Shown here: positions 1 through 7,009 of the stretch, piece after piece
Position numbering within the stretch: the first letter of the stretch is position 1
Layout: each line of letters starts with the position of its first letter
Assembly: GCA_019359415.1 (NCBI GenBank)
Contig: JAHHHH010000017.1
Location: 1 to 64,000 of the forward strand
Direction: 5' to 3'
DNA length: 64,000 nucleotides
From: Iphinoe sp. HA4291-MV1
GTDB lineage: Bacteria > Cyanobacteriota > Cyanobacteriia > Cyanobacteriales > Nostocaceae
The notes under the pieces: model-generated
Told to the model about the DNA's origin: nothing
Database searches by the model: none
Seen by the model: only the letters and a program-made list of their open reading frames with translations
Translations under genes and position numbers: made by a program

Positions 1-104
1 CGAACCCTAAACACAAACAAGTAAATTATCTGTTTTTCACGCCTCTGGTAAATAGCGATCGCTAGTTTTTTTCTGAATTCTCCTTACGCACTTTTTGTCT
101 TGAT

Positions 105-125
105 TGTCAATGCGTAAGTTCTAGA
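105..125. repeat. 21-bp direct repeat, copy 1
   Basis: A 21-bp sequence containing TCAATGCGTAAGTTCTAGA occurs here and again, same orientation, at 380-400. A short inverted copy of its core (CTTACGCA at 83-90 against TGCGTAAG at 111-118) lies just upstream. Each copy sits at the point where an old gene stops: the transposase stub at 121-252 and the DUF4278 gene at 382-531. It is probably the end of an otherwise lost insertion sequence; the family is not identified. Confidence 0.5.
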
Positions 126-252
126 AAATTGCATTCAGGACTGACCACATATCAACTTCTCGCTTGCGACCACCGGGTTTTGGTTCTGGAATCATCTCAC
201 TGATAAATTCATATTGAACACGGGTCAGATTGCTAGGGTATGCTTTACTCAT
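121..252 (-). pseudogene. IS5-type transposase N-terminal fragment
   Basis: Reading from an ATG at 252 the frame gives MSKAYPSNLTRVQYEFISEM followed by IPEPKPGGRKREVDMWSVLNAIF and then a TAG inside the 21-bp repeat. This is the recognisable N terminus of the IS5-family DDE transposases common in cyanobacteria, normally well over 100 residues for this ORF alone. About 43 residues remain, so it cannot be active. The outer end of the element, reading AGAGGCTGTTTGAAAAGTC on the minus strand, lies near 322-340. Confidence 0.75.
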
Positions 253-321
253 GTTGCTCTCTCAGTGCTGTCTATTATCTATTAACAGCGTATACTGAGA
301 GAGCTTTTTTACTATTTCTCC

Positions 322-340
322 GACTTTTCAAACAGCCTCT
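322..340 (-). mobile_element. Terminal inverted repeat of the IS5-type remnant
   Basis: On the minus strand this reads AGAGGCTGTTTGAAAAGTC, a terminus typical of IS5-type elements with this transposase N terminus. It lies about 70 bp upstream of the transposase start, as expected for the left end. The opposite end is missing. Confidence 0.5.
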
Positions 341-381
341 AACACAGAAGTTGAACTTAACTGCATAGTATCAATGTTCTG

Positions 382-531
382 TCAATGCGTAAGTTCTAGA
401 GAAATGGATGGGTTAATTGGACGACGAATCTGGTAAACTAACCCACGAAAATTTGCATAAATATCAGATTCAGTAGTTTGAATGAGTTGGGAATTGGATT
501 GGTAGCTTACACCGCGATAGTTAAGTCTCAT
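382..531 (-). CDS. Truncated DUF4278 small protein
   Basis: A 49-residue frame begins MRLNYRGVSYQ and contains FRGLVYQIRR, the two tyrosine/arginine-rich turns that define DUF4278, a small domain almost confined to cyanobacteria and of unknown function. The last codons (ELTH, stop) lie inside the 21-bp repeat at 380-400, so the original C terminus was probably replaced by a mobile-element end. It lies in the same direction as the small ORF at 602-793. It may still be expressed as a short protein; the domain call is from motif recognition. Confidence 0.6.
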   Translation of the reverse strand: MRLNYRGVSYQSNSQLIQTTESDIYANFRGLVYQIRRPINPSISLELTH

Positions 532-601
532 AGTTTATGAATCCTTGTTTAGCTAATTGACGAGTTATGAACAATTTTCTGTTTTTGACAATATTTGGTG
601 T

Positions 602-793
602 TTAGTTAACTATCCAGTTGCAAACCATCTTCCCATTCTCTTTATGCCATTTAGCGCTTAAGCGAGGTTTTTTGAACTCACTATTAGTAGAGTTGGAGTT
701 TTGGCTATTTGTCACCTGCTGTACCAAAGCTTGATTTTGTTTGGTAATTTGGGAATTAGATTTGAAAAACAGATTTTGAGAGTTAAGTAACAT
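602..793 (-). CDS. Small hypothetical protein, 63 aa
   Basis: A Gln/Asn/Ser-rich N-terminal half is followed by a compact basic/aromatic end (PRLSAKWHKENGKMVCNWIVN region). Small cyanobacterial proteins often end with a similar K/R-L-x-A-K-W...W module, so this may be a real member of such a family. It is co-directional with the DUF4278 remnant downstream. No function can be assigned and it could be a chance frame. Confidence 0.4.
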   Translation of the reverse strand: MLLNSQNLFFKSNSQITKQNQALVQQVTNSQNSNSTNSEFKKPRLSAKWHKENGKMVCNWIVN

Positions 794-994
794 AGTTTGA
801 ATCCTCTGATAATTTTTGATGGACGAGTAATTATTAATTTCAGCTTTGTTAGAGTTAACTTCGTAGAAGTCGCTGGGAATTTCTTATCCCGATTTGTTTC
901 TACAATTTCATCAACACTAGCTAATTGAAGATTTACGCAAAAATTGAGCCATCATCCACCAAGTACAGACTTTTTCTGAACTTTTCATACTTTT

Positions 995-1064
995 TCTGAC
1001 TAATGTAAGTAAATGTTTTCGACAGCTGACAGGCATGACTCCTAAGGCTTATCGTGTCAACTAG
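995..1064 (+). pseudogene. AraC-family regulator C-terminal remnant
   Basis: The last codons before TAG at 1062 read CFRQLTGMTPKAYRVN, the hallmark of the second helix-turn-helix of AraC/XylS regulators. Just upstream the expected FSDQSHFSK stretch is broken: TTTTCTGAC survives, but a stop and a short deletion shift the frame. No intact upstream frame is visible, so this is a decayed 3' end only. Confidence 0.65.
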
Positions 1065-1084
1065 GGCAACCATGAAGAAAATCT

Positions 1085-1546
1085 ATGACACAGAATGATT
1101 TGTTCTTACCAGCTGGGTGTACTCTTCGCAGTGCAACATCTGAGGATATCTGGTCGATTCGGTTGTTGGTGCTAGGAGCAAAACTTGACCCTACCCAAAT
1201 ACGATGGCAGCAATTCTGCGTAATAAAATGTGACGAGCAATTAGTAGCTTGCGGACAGTTACGCAACTTCTCTGGTGCACAAGAACTTGGTAGTTTGGTT
1301 GTCTTACCAGCTTGGAGAGGTCAGGGTTTGGGGACTATTCTGACACAGCATTTGATTAACCAAGCGACTCAACCACTTTACCTGGAGTGTTTGGGTCAGC
1401 AACTGGCGCAGTATTACAGTCGCTTAGGCTTTATGCCAATTTCCTTTGAGGACTTACCACCATCTCTCAAACGCAAGTTTGGATTGTCTCAATTAGGAAA
1501 GAGGTTGATAGGGGTTCCTGTTGTGTTTATGGAGTATCGAGAATAA
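1085..1546 (+). CDS. GNAT-family N-acetyltransferase
   Basis: A 153-residue protein with the GCN5-related acetyltransferase fold: an N-terminal LRSATSEDIWSIRLLVLGA segment, then motif A around residues 75-100 (LGSLVVLPAWRGQGLG) carrying the acetyl-CoA pyrophosphate-binding R/Q-x-x-G-x-G/A signature, then motif B (YYSRLGF). The substrate cannot be inferred. It stands alone between the AraC remnant and a PNPOx-fold gene, both on the plus strand, with a 167-bp gap downstream. ATG at 1085 fits the usual N terminus. Confidence 0.85.
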   Translation: MTQNDLFLPAGCTLRSATSEDIWSIRLLVLGAKLDPTQIRWQQFCVIKCDEQLVACGQLRNFSGAQELGSLVVLPAWRGQGLGTILTQHLINQATQPLYLECLGQQLAQYYSRLGFMPISFEDLPPSLKRKFGLSQLGKRLIGVPVVFMEYRE

Positions 1547-1713
1547 CTTTTTTCTGTTTATTTACCTCTTCTGGTGGCTAAACTCCATCTCTGGACTCAA
1601 GTAACTGCTCTTATACAAGCGCTAACACTATAAGAGAGCATTACTGTGCGAAGAAAAGACTTGCAGTAAAGCGCTCATATTTAAGCTAGGCAGTAGAGAC
1701 AAGAGTAGCAAAA

Positions 1714-2220
1714 ATGGCAGATTCACAAAACCGTAACGAACAAATAAAGAAGCTGCGTGAACTGATCAAAGATATTGACATTGGAATGCTGACTACAGTT
1801 GATGAAGATGGAAGTTTGCACAGTCGTCCGATGTCAACTAACTCAGAGGTCGAATTTGACGGTGACCTTTGGTTCTTTACCTACGCCAGTTCCCATAAGG
1901 TGATAGAAATTGAGCAGCAAGAGCAGGTTAACGTTAGTTTCTCTGACCCACATAAACAAACGTACGTTTCTGTGTCGGGTCAAGCTCAATTGGTACGCGA
2001 TCGCAGTAAATTACAGCAGTTGTGGAAACCGGAATTAAAAGCTTGGTTTCCCAAAGAACTGGATGAACCCGATATTGCATTGCTCAAAGTTCATGTAGAA
2101 AAAGCTGAGTATTGGGATGCACCTTCAGGTTTCGTAGCACACACAATTGGACTGGTGAAGGCGATTACCACAGGCAAGAAAGCCAATGTCGGCGAAAATG
2201 AAAAAGTCACTTTGAAATAA
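1714..2220 (+). CDS. Pyridoxamine 5'-phosphate oxidase-family protein (general stress protein 26-like)
   Basis: A 168-residue split-barrel flavin-binding protein. IGMLTTVDEDGSLHSRPMS is the first strand pair of the PNPOx fold, followed by LWFFTYASSHKV and VNVSFSDPHKQTYVSVSGQA, the usual order in general stress protein 26-like proteins. They bind FMN, FAD or F420; the physiological reaction is mostly unknown. C-terminal AEYWDAPSGF also matches this subgroup. The perfect hairpin at 2241-2279 follows the stop and may end transcription. Confidence 0.85.
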   Translation: MADSQNRNEQIKKLRELIKDIDIGMLTTVDEDGSLHSRPMSTNSEVEFDGDLWFFTYASSHKVIEIEQQEQVNVSFSDPHKQTYVSVSGQAQLVRDRSKLQQLWKPELKAWFPKELDEPDIALLKVHVEKAEYWDAPSGFVAHTIGLVKAITTGKKANVGENEKVTLK

Positions 2221-2240
2221 TAAAAAAGTGAAATAATAGC

Positions 2241-2279
2241 AACAGAAACTCGGTTTCTCAAAGAAACCGAGTTTCTGTT
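2241..2279. repeat. Hairpin repeat (GAAACTCGGTTTC family)
   Basis: Two 18-bp arms (AACAGAAACTCGGTTTCT and its exact complement) flank a 3-nt loop. The internal CGGTTTC/GAAACCG core recurs at 10433-10465. Families of such GAAACCSGGTTTC hairpins are scattered through cyanobacterial intergenic DNA. It sits between two plus-strand genes and may act as a terminator or processing site. Confidence 0.7.
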
Positions 2280-2309
2280 ATTAAACTTAAGATATGACTT
2301 CAACATTTT

Positions 2310-2792
2310 ATGGTAGACAATATTCCTCAACCTGGGCAAAAAGCCCCTGATTTCTCTGCGATGGATCAAGACGGTCATCAAGTCAGTCTAAGTGATTTTT
2401 CTGGTCAGTGGGTAGTTCTCTATTTCTACCCCAAGGATGACACTCCTGGTTGTACGACTGAAGCTAAAGATTTTACCGAGTTATATCAGGACTTTAGCAA
2501 ATTAGGAGCGAAAATCTTGGGCATCAGTCGAGATTCACAAAAATCTCATTGTAAATTTATCAATAAATATAACTTGTCCATTACGTTATTAAGTGACCCA
2601 GAGCATCAAGTGGCTGAAGCTTACGGAGCATGGCGATTGAAAAAGTTTATGGGTAAGGAGTATATGGGTGTAGAGCGTTCAACTTTCCTCATAGCACCTG
2701 ATCAAACAATTGCTTATACCTGGGCAAAAGTGAAAGCCAAGAGCCATGCGACTGCTGTGCTTACCCAATTGCGAGAATTGATAGATGCTTAA
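2310..2792 (+). CDS. Peroxiredoxin Q / BCP-type thiol peroxidase
   Basis: A 160-residue AhpC/TSA-fold peroxidase. YFYPKDDTPGCTTEAKDF holds the peroxidatic Cys48 with its Thr. The resolving Cys found five residues later in E. coli BCP is absent (TTEA); the only other candidate is Cys81 in SRDSQKSHCKF, placed like the helix-3 resolving Cys of Xylella PrxQ-type enzymes. It should reduce hydroperoxides with thioredoxin, probably in the cytosol. ATG at 2310 gives the usual IPQPGQKAPDF start. It is convergent with the toxin-antitoxin pair, with a hairpin at 2824-2850 between. Confidence 0.9.
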   Translation: MVDNIPQPGQKAPDFSAMDQDGHQVSLSDFSGQWVVLYFYPKDDTPGCTTEAKDFTELYQDFSKLGAKILGISRDSQKSHCKFINKYNLSITLLSDPEHQVAEAYGAWRLKKFMGKEYMGVERSTFLIAPDQTIAYTWAKVKAKSHATAVLTQLRELIDA

Positions 2793-2823
2793 TAGTATAG
2801 TGTTTTCTGCCATAAAAAACTGT

Positions 2824-2850
2824 AGAAGGGTAAGCATTGCCCACCCTTCT
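2824..2850. terminator. Hairpin between convergent genes
   Basis: AGAAGGGT (2824-2831) and ACCCTTCT (2843-2850) form an 8-bp stem with a GC core, 32 bp past the peroxiredoxin stop, followed by a T-containing stretch. It lies between convergent genes and could terminate either. Confidence 0.45.
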
Positions 2851-2888
2851 TTACAGCTACTTTTTGTGATGAAAAAAGGTTTCTGGAC

Positions 2889-3194
2889 TCATCGCTCTAT
2901 GTCTAGATATTGAGCCAAGAGCCTTTTGCCATGAATGACTGCTGCAATAGTTACGGTGTCTTCTTGAATTTGATAAATGATTCGATAAGTGTAAGCAAAT
3001 AGTTCCCTGATGGTATCCTCGTTAAATTCTGGGACAATGGAACCTGAATAGGGAGAACTGCTCAACTTATCGGAGGAGTCAAGTATCTTTCGAACTACTG
3101 TGGCAGAATAGGAAGCGGAGTCACGAAATATGTATGCCGCGATCGCGTCTACATCTTCGAGCGCTTTGGGAGACCAAACTACTCGATAAGCCAT
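2889..3194 (-). CDS. ParE/RelE-superfamily toxin
   Basis: A 101-residue protein starting AYRVVWSPKALEDVDAIAAY, the typical ParE/RelE N-terminal strand and helix, and ending with paired strands (RELFAYTYRIIYQI, VTIAAVIHGKRLL). The family comprises ribosome-dependent mRNA endonucleases (RelE) or gyrase poisons (ParE); the sequence alone does not decide, though the long first helix and IHGKRLL end look ParE-like. It overlaps the upstream antitoxin gene by 16 bp, as in coupled toxin-antitoxin operons. Confidence 0.8.
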   Translation of the reverse strand: MAYRVVWSPKALEDVDAIAAYIFRDSASYSATVVRKILDSSDKLSSSPYSGSIVPEFNEDTIRELFAYTYRIIYQIQEDTVTIAAVIHGKRLLAQYLDIER

Positions 3195-3370
3195 TTATTT
3201 AATAGCGCCTCGGCTTCTTCTTGAGAGATGATAGTTTCTTGATGGTCTACAACTACCAATCCCTGACGAACTTTTTCAAGTACGTACAGATGATATTGAA
3301 CATCTTCCACAGAACAATCGTCTGGTAGTTTGCTCAACAGAGATTGGACTTTTTCTTTTGTAGTACTCAT
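3179..3370 (-). CDS. Antitoxin of the ParE/RelE module
   Basis: A 63-residue acidic protein (KVQSLLSKLPDDCSVEDVQYHLYVLEKV) ending with EEAEALLNKWLIE. Size, predicted helices and position directly upstream of and overlapping the toxin gene identify it as the cognate antitoxin. The Leu-rich N-terminal helix probably dimerises and the C-terminal part would wrap the toxin. The gene order antitoxin-toxin is standard; such complexes usually repress their own promoter. Confidence 0.75.
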   Translation of the reverse strand: MSTTKEKVQSLLSKLPDDCSVEDVQYHLYVLEKVRQGLVVVDHQETIISQEEAEALLNKWLIE

Positions 3371-3407
3371 AGCATTTTTTTGAGAATATTTATATGAAGT
3401 AATTTTG

Positions 3408-3432
3408 AAGGGCGAGCAAACAGCTCACCCTT
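3408..3432. terminator. Hairpin downstream of thrS
   Basis: AAGGGCGAGC (3408-3417) can pair with GCTCACCCTT (3423-3432) over ten positions, one of them a wobble, with a 5-nt loop. It lies 15 bp past the thrS stop and is a plausible terminator of that transcript. Confidence 0.5.
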
Positions 3433-3446
3433 ATTCCTACATTCTG

Positions 3447-5288
3447 TTAAAGATTGTCATAGTTAGCAATAGCCTGTTTCATTTTGTCCAAAATTTCCGA
3501 GACAGGTACAGTTCCTAACTCTCCAGAGGTACGGGTACGAATACTTAAGGAGTTGGTTTCTACCTCTTTGGCTCCCACCACTGCCATTACGGGGATTTTC
3601 TCTTTCTCGGCATTACGAATAAGTTTCGCTAGGCGATCGCCACTGGTGTCAACTTCAGCACGGATGCCGATGTCTCTCATTTTCGCCGCCACGTATGCAG
3701 CATAATCTAGTTGTGCTTCACCCACTGGCAGCAATCTTGCTTGTACTGGGGCTAACCATAAGGGGAAATCTCCTGCGTATTCTTCAATCAAAATACCAAT
3801 GAGTCGTTCCAAGGAACCGAAAGGCGCACGGTGAATCATCACTGGGCGTTTGCGAGAACCATCTTCCGCAACGTACTCCAAATCAAACCTTTCTGGCAGG
3901 TTATAATCTACTTGCACTGTTCCTAGTTGCCATTCACGATCAAGGGCATCACGGAAGATAAAATCAAGTTTGGGACCGTAAAATGCTGCTTCCCCAATTC
4001 CCTCAAAGTGCTCCATTCCCAGTTGTTCTACAGCACGGCGAATCGCAGCTTGGGAAAAATCCCAAGCTTCATCCGAGCCGATGTACTTATCACTGTTTGG
4101 ATCGCGGAAACTGAGTCTGGCTCTAAAGTTTTTCATTTGCAGTTTATTGAACACAGACAAAATCAGATCCACGACGTTGAGGAATTCGCTGTCTAGCTGT
4201 TCTGGCGTCACAAACAGGTGGGAATCGTCAACCGTAAAACCACGCACCCGTGTTAATCCGCCTAATTCCCCAGATTGTTCATAGCGGTAGACAGTACCAA
4301 ACTCCGCTAGGCGCATTGGTAAATCCCGGTAAGAGCGCAACTCACTCTTATATATTTGGATGTGGAAGGGACAGTTCATTGGTCTAAGGACGAAGCCTTG
4401 TTCATGTTCTGCAGCTTCTTCATCCTCTGCCATAAGGGGAAACATGTCTTCTTTGTATTTCTGCCAGTGTCCGGAAATTTTAAATAAATCTACTCTGGCA
4501 ATGTGGGGAGTAACGACTGGTAAATACCCGCGTTTGAGCTGTTCTTGCTTGAGAAAGTCTTCCAGAAGACTCCTCAACAAAGTTCCCTTGGGAGTCCACA
4601 ACGGCAACCCTGGTCCCACTAGGTCAGAAAATATAAATAATCCTAATTCCTTACCTAGTTTCCGGTGGTCTCGTCGTAGTGCTTCTTCCTTACGTCGCTT
4701 ATACTCAGCAAGTTGTTCTGGCGTTTCCCAAGCAGTACCGTAGATGCGTTGCAACTGCGCTTTGCTTTCATCTCCCCGCCAGTAAGCGCCAGCAACGCTT
4801 TCTAATTCAATCGCTTTCGGGTTGAGTTCGCCAGTATTTTCCACATGAGGTCCAGCGCACAAATCCCACCATTCATCTCCTAAGTGGTAAATTGTGATTG
4901 GTTCCTCTTTTATGTCTGATAAGATTTCTAGCTTATAAGGTTCATTAATTTTCTTAATACGGCGTTCAGCTTCTTCGCGACTGACTTCTTCTCTAATGAC
5001 TGGCAATTTCCGATTGATAATCTTTACCATTTCTTTATAAATTGCCTTTAAATCCTTGTCCGTAAATGGTTCTGGATTATCAAAGTCATAGTAGAAGCCA
5101 TTTTCAATCCAGGGACCGATTGTGACTTGCGCCTTAGGAAACAGCTTTTGTACTGCCATCGCCATCACATGAGAAGTGGTATGGCGAATCTTCTTTAGCA
5201 TATCTGACTCTGAAGTACGTGGTAAGTATACTTTTTCAGATTGTTCTTGCTGATTTGATAATTTTGGTGATATCTGCTGCTGTACCAT
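3447..5288 (-). CDS. thrS: Threonyl-tRNA synthetase
   Basis: Class II synthetase of 613 residues that charges tRNA-Thr. The usual N-terminal TGS domain is absent: the protein begins almost directly with the editing domain, as in many cyanobacterial ThrRS. The editing site shows HTTSH (HxxxH) near residue 37 and CAGPH near 142. The catalytic core has motif 2 (FGTVYRYEQSGELGGLTRVRGF), Zn-binding Cys in RPMNCPFH, and motif 3 (HRAPFGSLERLIGILIEE); the anticodon domain is at the C terminus. It is a single-gene unit with a long non-coding upstream region. No T-box was seen. Confidence 0.97.
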   Translation of the reverse strand: MVQQQISPKLSNQQEQSEKVYLPRTSESDMLKKIRHTTSHVMAMAVQKLFPKAQVTIGPWIENGFYYDFDNPEPFTDKDLKAIYKEMVKIINRKLPVIREEVSREEAERRIKKINEPYKLEILSDIKEEPITIYHLGDEWWDLCAGPHVENTGELNPKAIELESVAGAYWRGDESKAQLQRIYGTAWETPEQLAEYKRRKEEALRRDHRKLGKELGLFIFSDLVGPGLPLWTPKGTLLRSLLEDFLKQEQLKRGYLPVVTPHIARVDLFKISGHWQKYKEDMFPLMAEDEEAAEHEQGFVLRPMNCPFHIQIYKSELRSYRDLPMRLAEFGTVYRYEQSGELGGLTRVRGFTVDDSHLFVTPEQLDSEFLNVVDLILSVFNKLQMKNFRARLSFRDPNSDKYIGSDEAWDFSQAAIRRAVEQLGMEHFEGIGEAAFYGPKLDFIFRDALDREWQLGTVQVDYNLPERFDLEYVAEDGSRKRPVMIHRAPFGSLERLIGILIEEYAGDFPLWLAPVQARLLPVGEAQLDYAAYVAAKMRDIGIRAEVDTSGDRLAKLIRNAEKEKIPVMAVVGAKEVETNSLSIRTRTSGELGTVPVSEILDKMKQAIANYDNL

Positions 5289-6390
5289 AGGCTAAATAAT
5301 TGTAATTAATGATAATTTATCAGTTGACGTTACGAAAAGCCATACCCAAAATATAACTTAGGGCTATTTTACAGTTTTGCCAGACTTTTTCTTTTGGAGA
5401 AAATTTACTTCTTTAGCAAGATGAATCTGATTCATTAAGGATATACTCCTTTATAATGAGTTTTACAATAAAGTCTATATGTTAAATCATCATGTCATTT
5501 AATACCTACTTATCAATCAATAGTAACCTTCATATAAGAAATACTCATAACTAATTGCTATTGGTGATATAGCAATCCGATTTGATTGGTGTGAATCACA
5601 AAGTAGAGACTCTTAACAGGGAAGAAAGAATAAAGGTGTACTGAGTTTTTTTCAAAAATCAAATAGGATTCCTATAAGACAATGAGTACTCAGTAGCTAA
5701 CCTTACAGTAAAATACATTCTTTGTGAGTGAGTCTTCACTTCAACATTAACGTATCCACTCGCTCCAGTGCCATACATTTTGATGTATGTGCCTGCTTCT
5801 TAAATATAACCACTTTAAACTCCTGTTGGTTTAACTTAATTTTCCAACTGTCAAATTAGTGATTTCTACTAAAGAATGAAAACCAACTTCTGATTGATAG
5901 TTAAGAGCGATTGTTATGTACTTAGAATATTTTGTTTGTGACGAAAGCTTACCATACAAGCGTTCTCTTTTAAATCTGAGTTTGAGCCGATATCCGATAA
6001 TTTTAATCTTAACTAATTTTAATCTTAACTATGATATATAGCAGTCCGAATTGAATCGTGAGAAAATACGTAGGTTGAACATCAAATCTCAAAGTCAAAT
6101 TTTATTCAGTCCTGGCGATTATAAATCGCGGCTACACAAACCAAACCCGCAAGGCAAGTAGTAGCGAATTCTATTCGCCCACCAATTGTTTCCAAATTTC
6201 TCACGAATGATTTAGGATTGCTATACAATACCTTCGCCAAAATTAGAGGTTTAGGGCTAGACAAAAAAGCTAGATTCCTCAGACGGTAAGGGTTTGAGAC
6301 TTTTGAATTGGGCTTGAAATCCATAGCCTGAAATCTGCATTCTGCGGGCGTTCTAAAAAATTGGCGAAGGTATTACTATAATAATATATT
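5289..6390. other. Non-coding region upstream of thrS
   Basis: About 1.1 kb, AT-rich, with no convincing gene. It holds the inverted-repeat element at 5568-5676 and a stretch near 6110-6330 typical of decayed cyanobacterial intergenic repeats. The thrS promoter should lie within the first few hundred bases. Confidence 0.6.
5568..5676. mobile_element. Small inverted-repeat element (TATAGSAATCC type)
   Basis: Ends TATAGCAATCCGATTTGATT (5568-5587) and, on the opposite strand, TATAGGAATCCTATTTGATT (5657-5676) match at 18 of 20 positions and bound 109 bp. A similar ATATAGCAATCCTA sequence occurs at 59745-59758. It has the size and layout of a MITE; no clear target duplication is seen. Confidence 0.5.
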
Positions 6391-6602
6391 CAGTAGACCG
6401 AAAACTTTTGTCAGTCAACGCAAGAATGAGGGTTTGGGGCGATGTTTTGGGCACAGGGTCGAGCGATCGCTTACCTTAGCAGGAGAACTCATCTACAACC
6501 CTATTGCTCAAAACGCAGATGATACGGGCATTCTGGCGGATTGTATACAATCCGCCAGAATGCCCCAATGGTAAGCCTTCTAGAAATCTTTTCGGTCTAC
6601 TG
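6391..6602. mobile_element. 212-bp MITE with perfect TIRs and 5-bp TSD
   Basis: Perfect 14-bp terminal inverted repeats (CAGTAGACCGAAAA at 6391-6404 and its complement at 6589-6602) are flanked on both sides by ATATT (6386-6390, 6603-6607), a clean 5-bp target duplication. The interior has no ORF but holds a perfect 40-bp palindrome at 6526-6565. It appears to be a non-autonomous element inserted beside the TipAS remnant. Confidence 0.75.
6526..6565. repeat. Perfect 40-bp palindrome
   Basis: The arm GGGCATTCTGGCGGATTGTA is followed immediately by its exact reverse complement, with no spacer. It lies inside the MITE at 6391-6602 and would extrude as a long hairpin or cruciform. Confidence 0.9.
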
Positions 6603-6646
6603 ATATTACTTTAACACTCAGGGCAAGCGCATCTTGTCATATTACC

Positions 6647-6992
6647 ATGTTTGAGAAATACTACACCCCAGAACAATTAGAAGAGCTAAAACAACGCAGA
6701 CAAATACTCGGTGAAGAAAGAATTCGCGCTTGGTGAAGTTGATTGGCAAGAACTCATTGAGCAGGTTCGTGTTGAAATGGAAAAGGGGACTGATCCAACA
6801 AGTGAGTCAGTGCAGTTGCTTGCTAGACGCTGGAGAAACTTAATTGAGGAATTCACTGGCGGTAATCCTGAGATTGAGAAATCTCTAAATACTATGTACC
6901 AGCAGGAGGGTTCAGAAGTTGCTAGCCGCAATAGCTTCGACACGAGGATTTGTGACTACATCTGCAAAGCAATAACGGTGTTGAAGAACTGA
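6647..6992 (+). pseudogene. Frameshifted TipAS-domain fragment (MerR/TipA-type regulator)
   Basis: The first frame reads FEKYYTPEQLEELKQRRQ and LGEERIR, stopping at TGA 6734; the next frame picks up immediately with DWQELIEQVRVEMEKGTDP and runs to 6992 with ARRWRNLIEEFTGGN. Together they give the TipAS antibiotic-recognition domain of TipA-like MerR regulators. The winged-helix MerR half is absent; a lone copy of the CAGGGCAAGCGCATCTTGTCA-type end and the 212-bp MITE lie just upstream. The gene is therefore truncated and frameshifted. Confidence 0.7.
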
Positions 6993-7009
6993 AAAAACAC
7001 AGATGTTGG

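Noticed and set aside
5659-5799. Minus-strand frame reading MYGTGASGYVNVEVKTHSQR and running into the 5568-5676 element
   Set aside because: Looks protein-like, but it is only about 46 codons, has no good start signal, and its end is inside the mobile element. At most a fragment; no family recognised.
6106-6324. 72-codon minus-strand frame ending CLAGLVCVAAIYNRQD
   Set aside because: The text comes from a common cyanobacterial intergenic repeat (GAATTCTATTCGCC, GCGGCTACACAAACC); no ribosome-binding site or family; treated as a repeat artefact.
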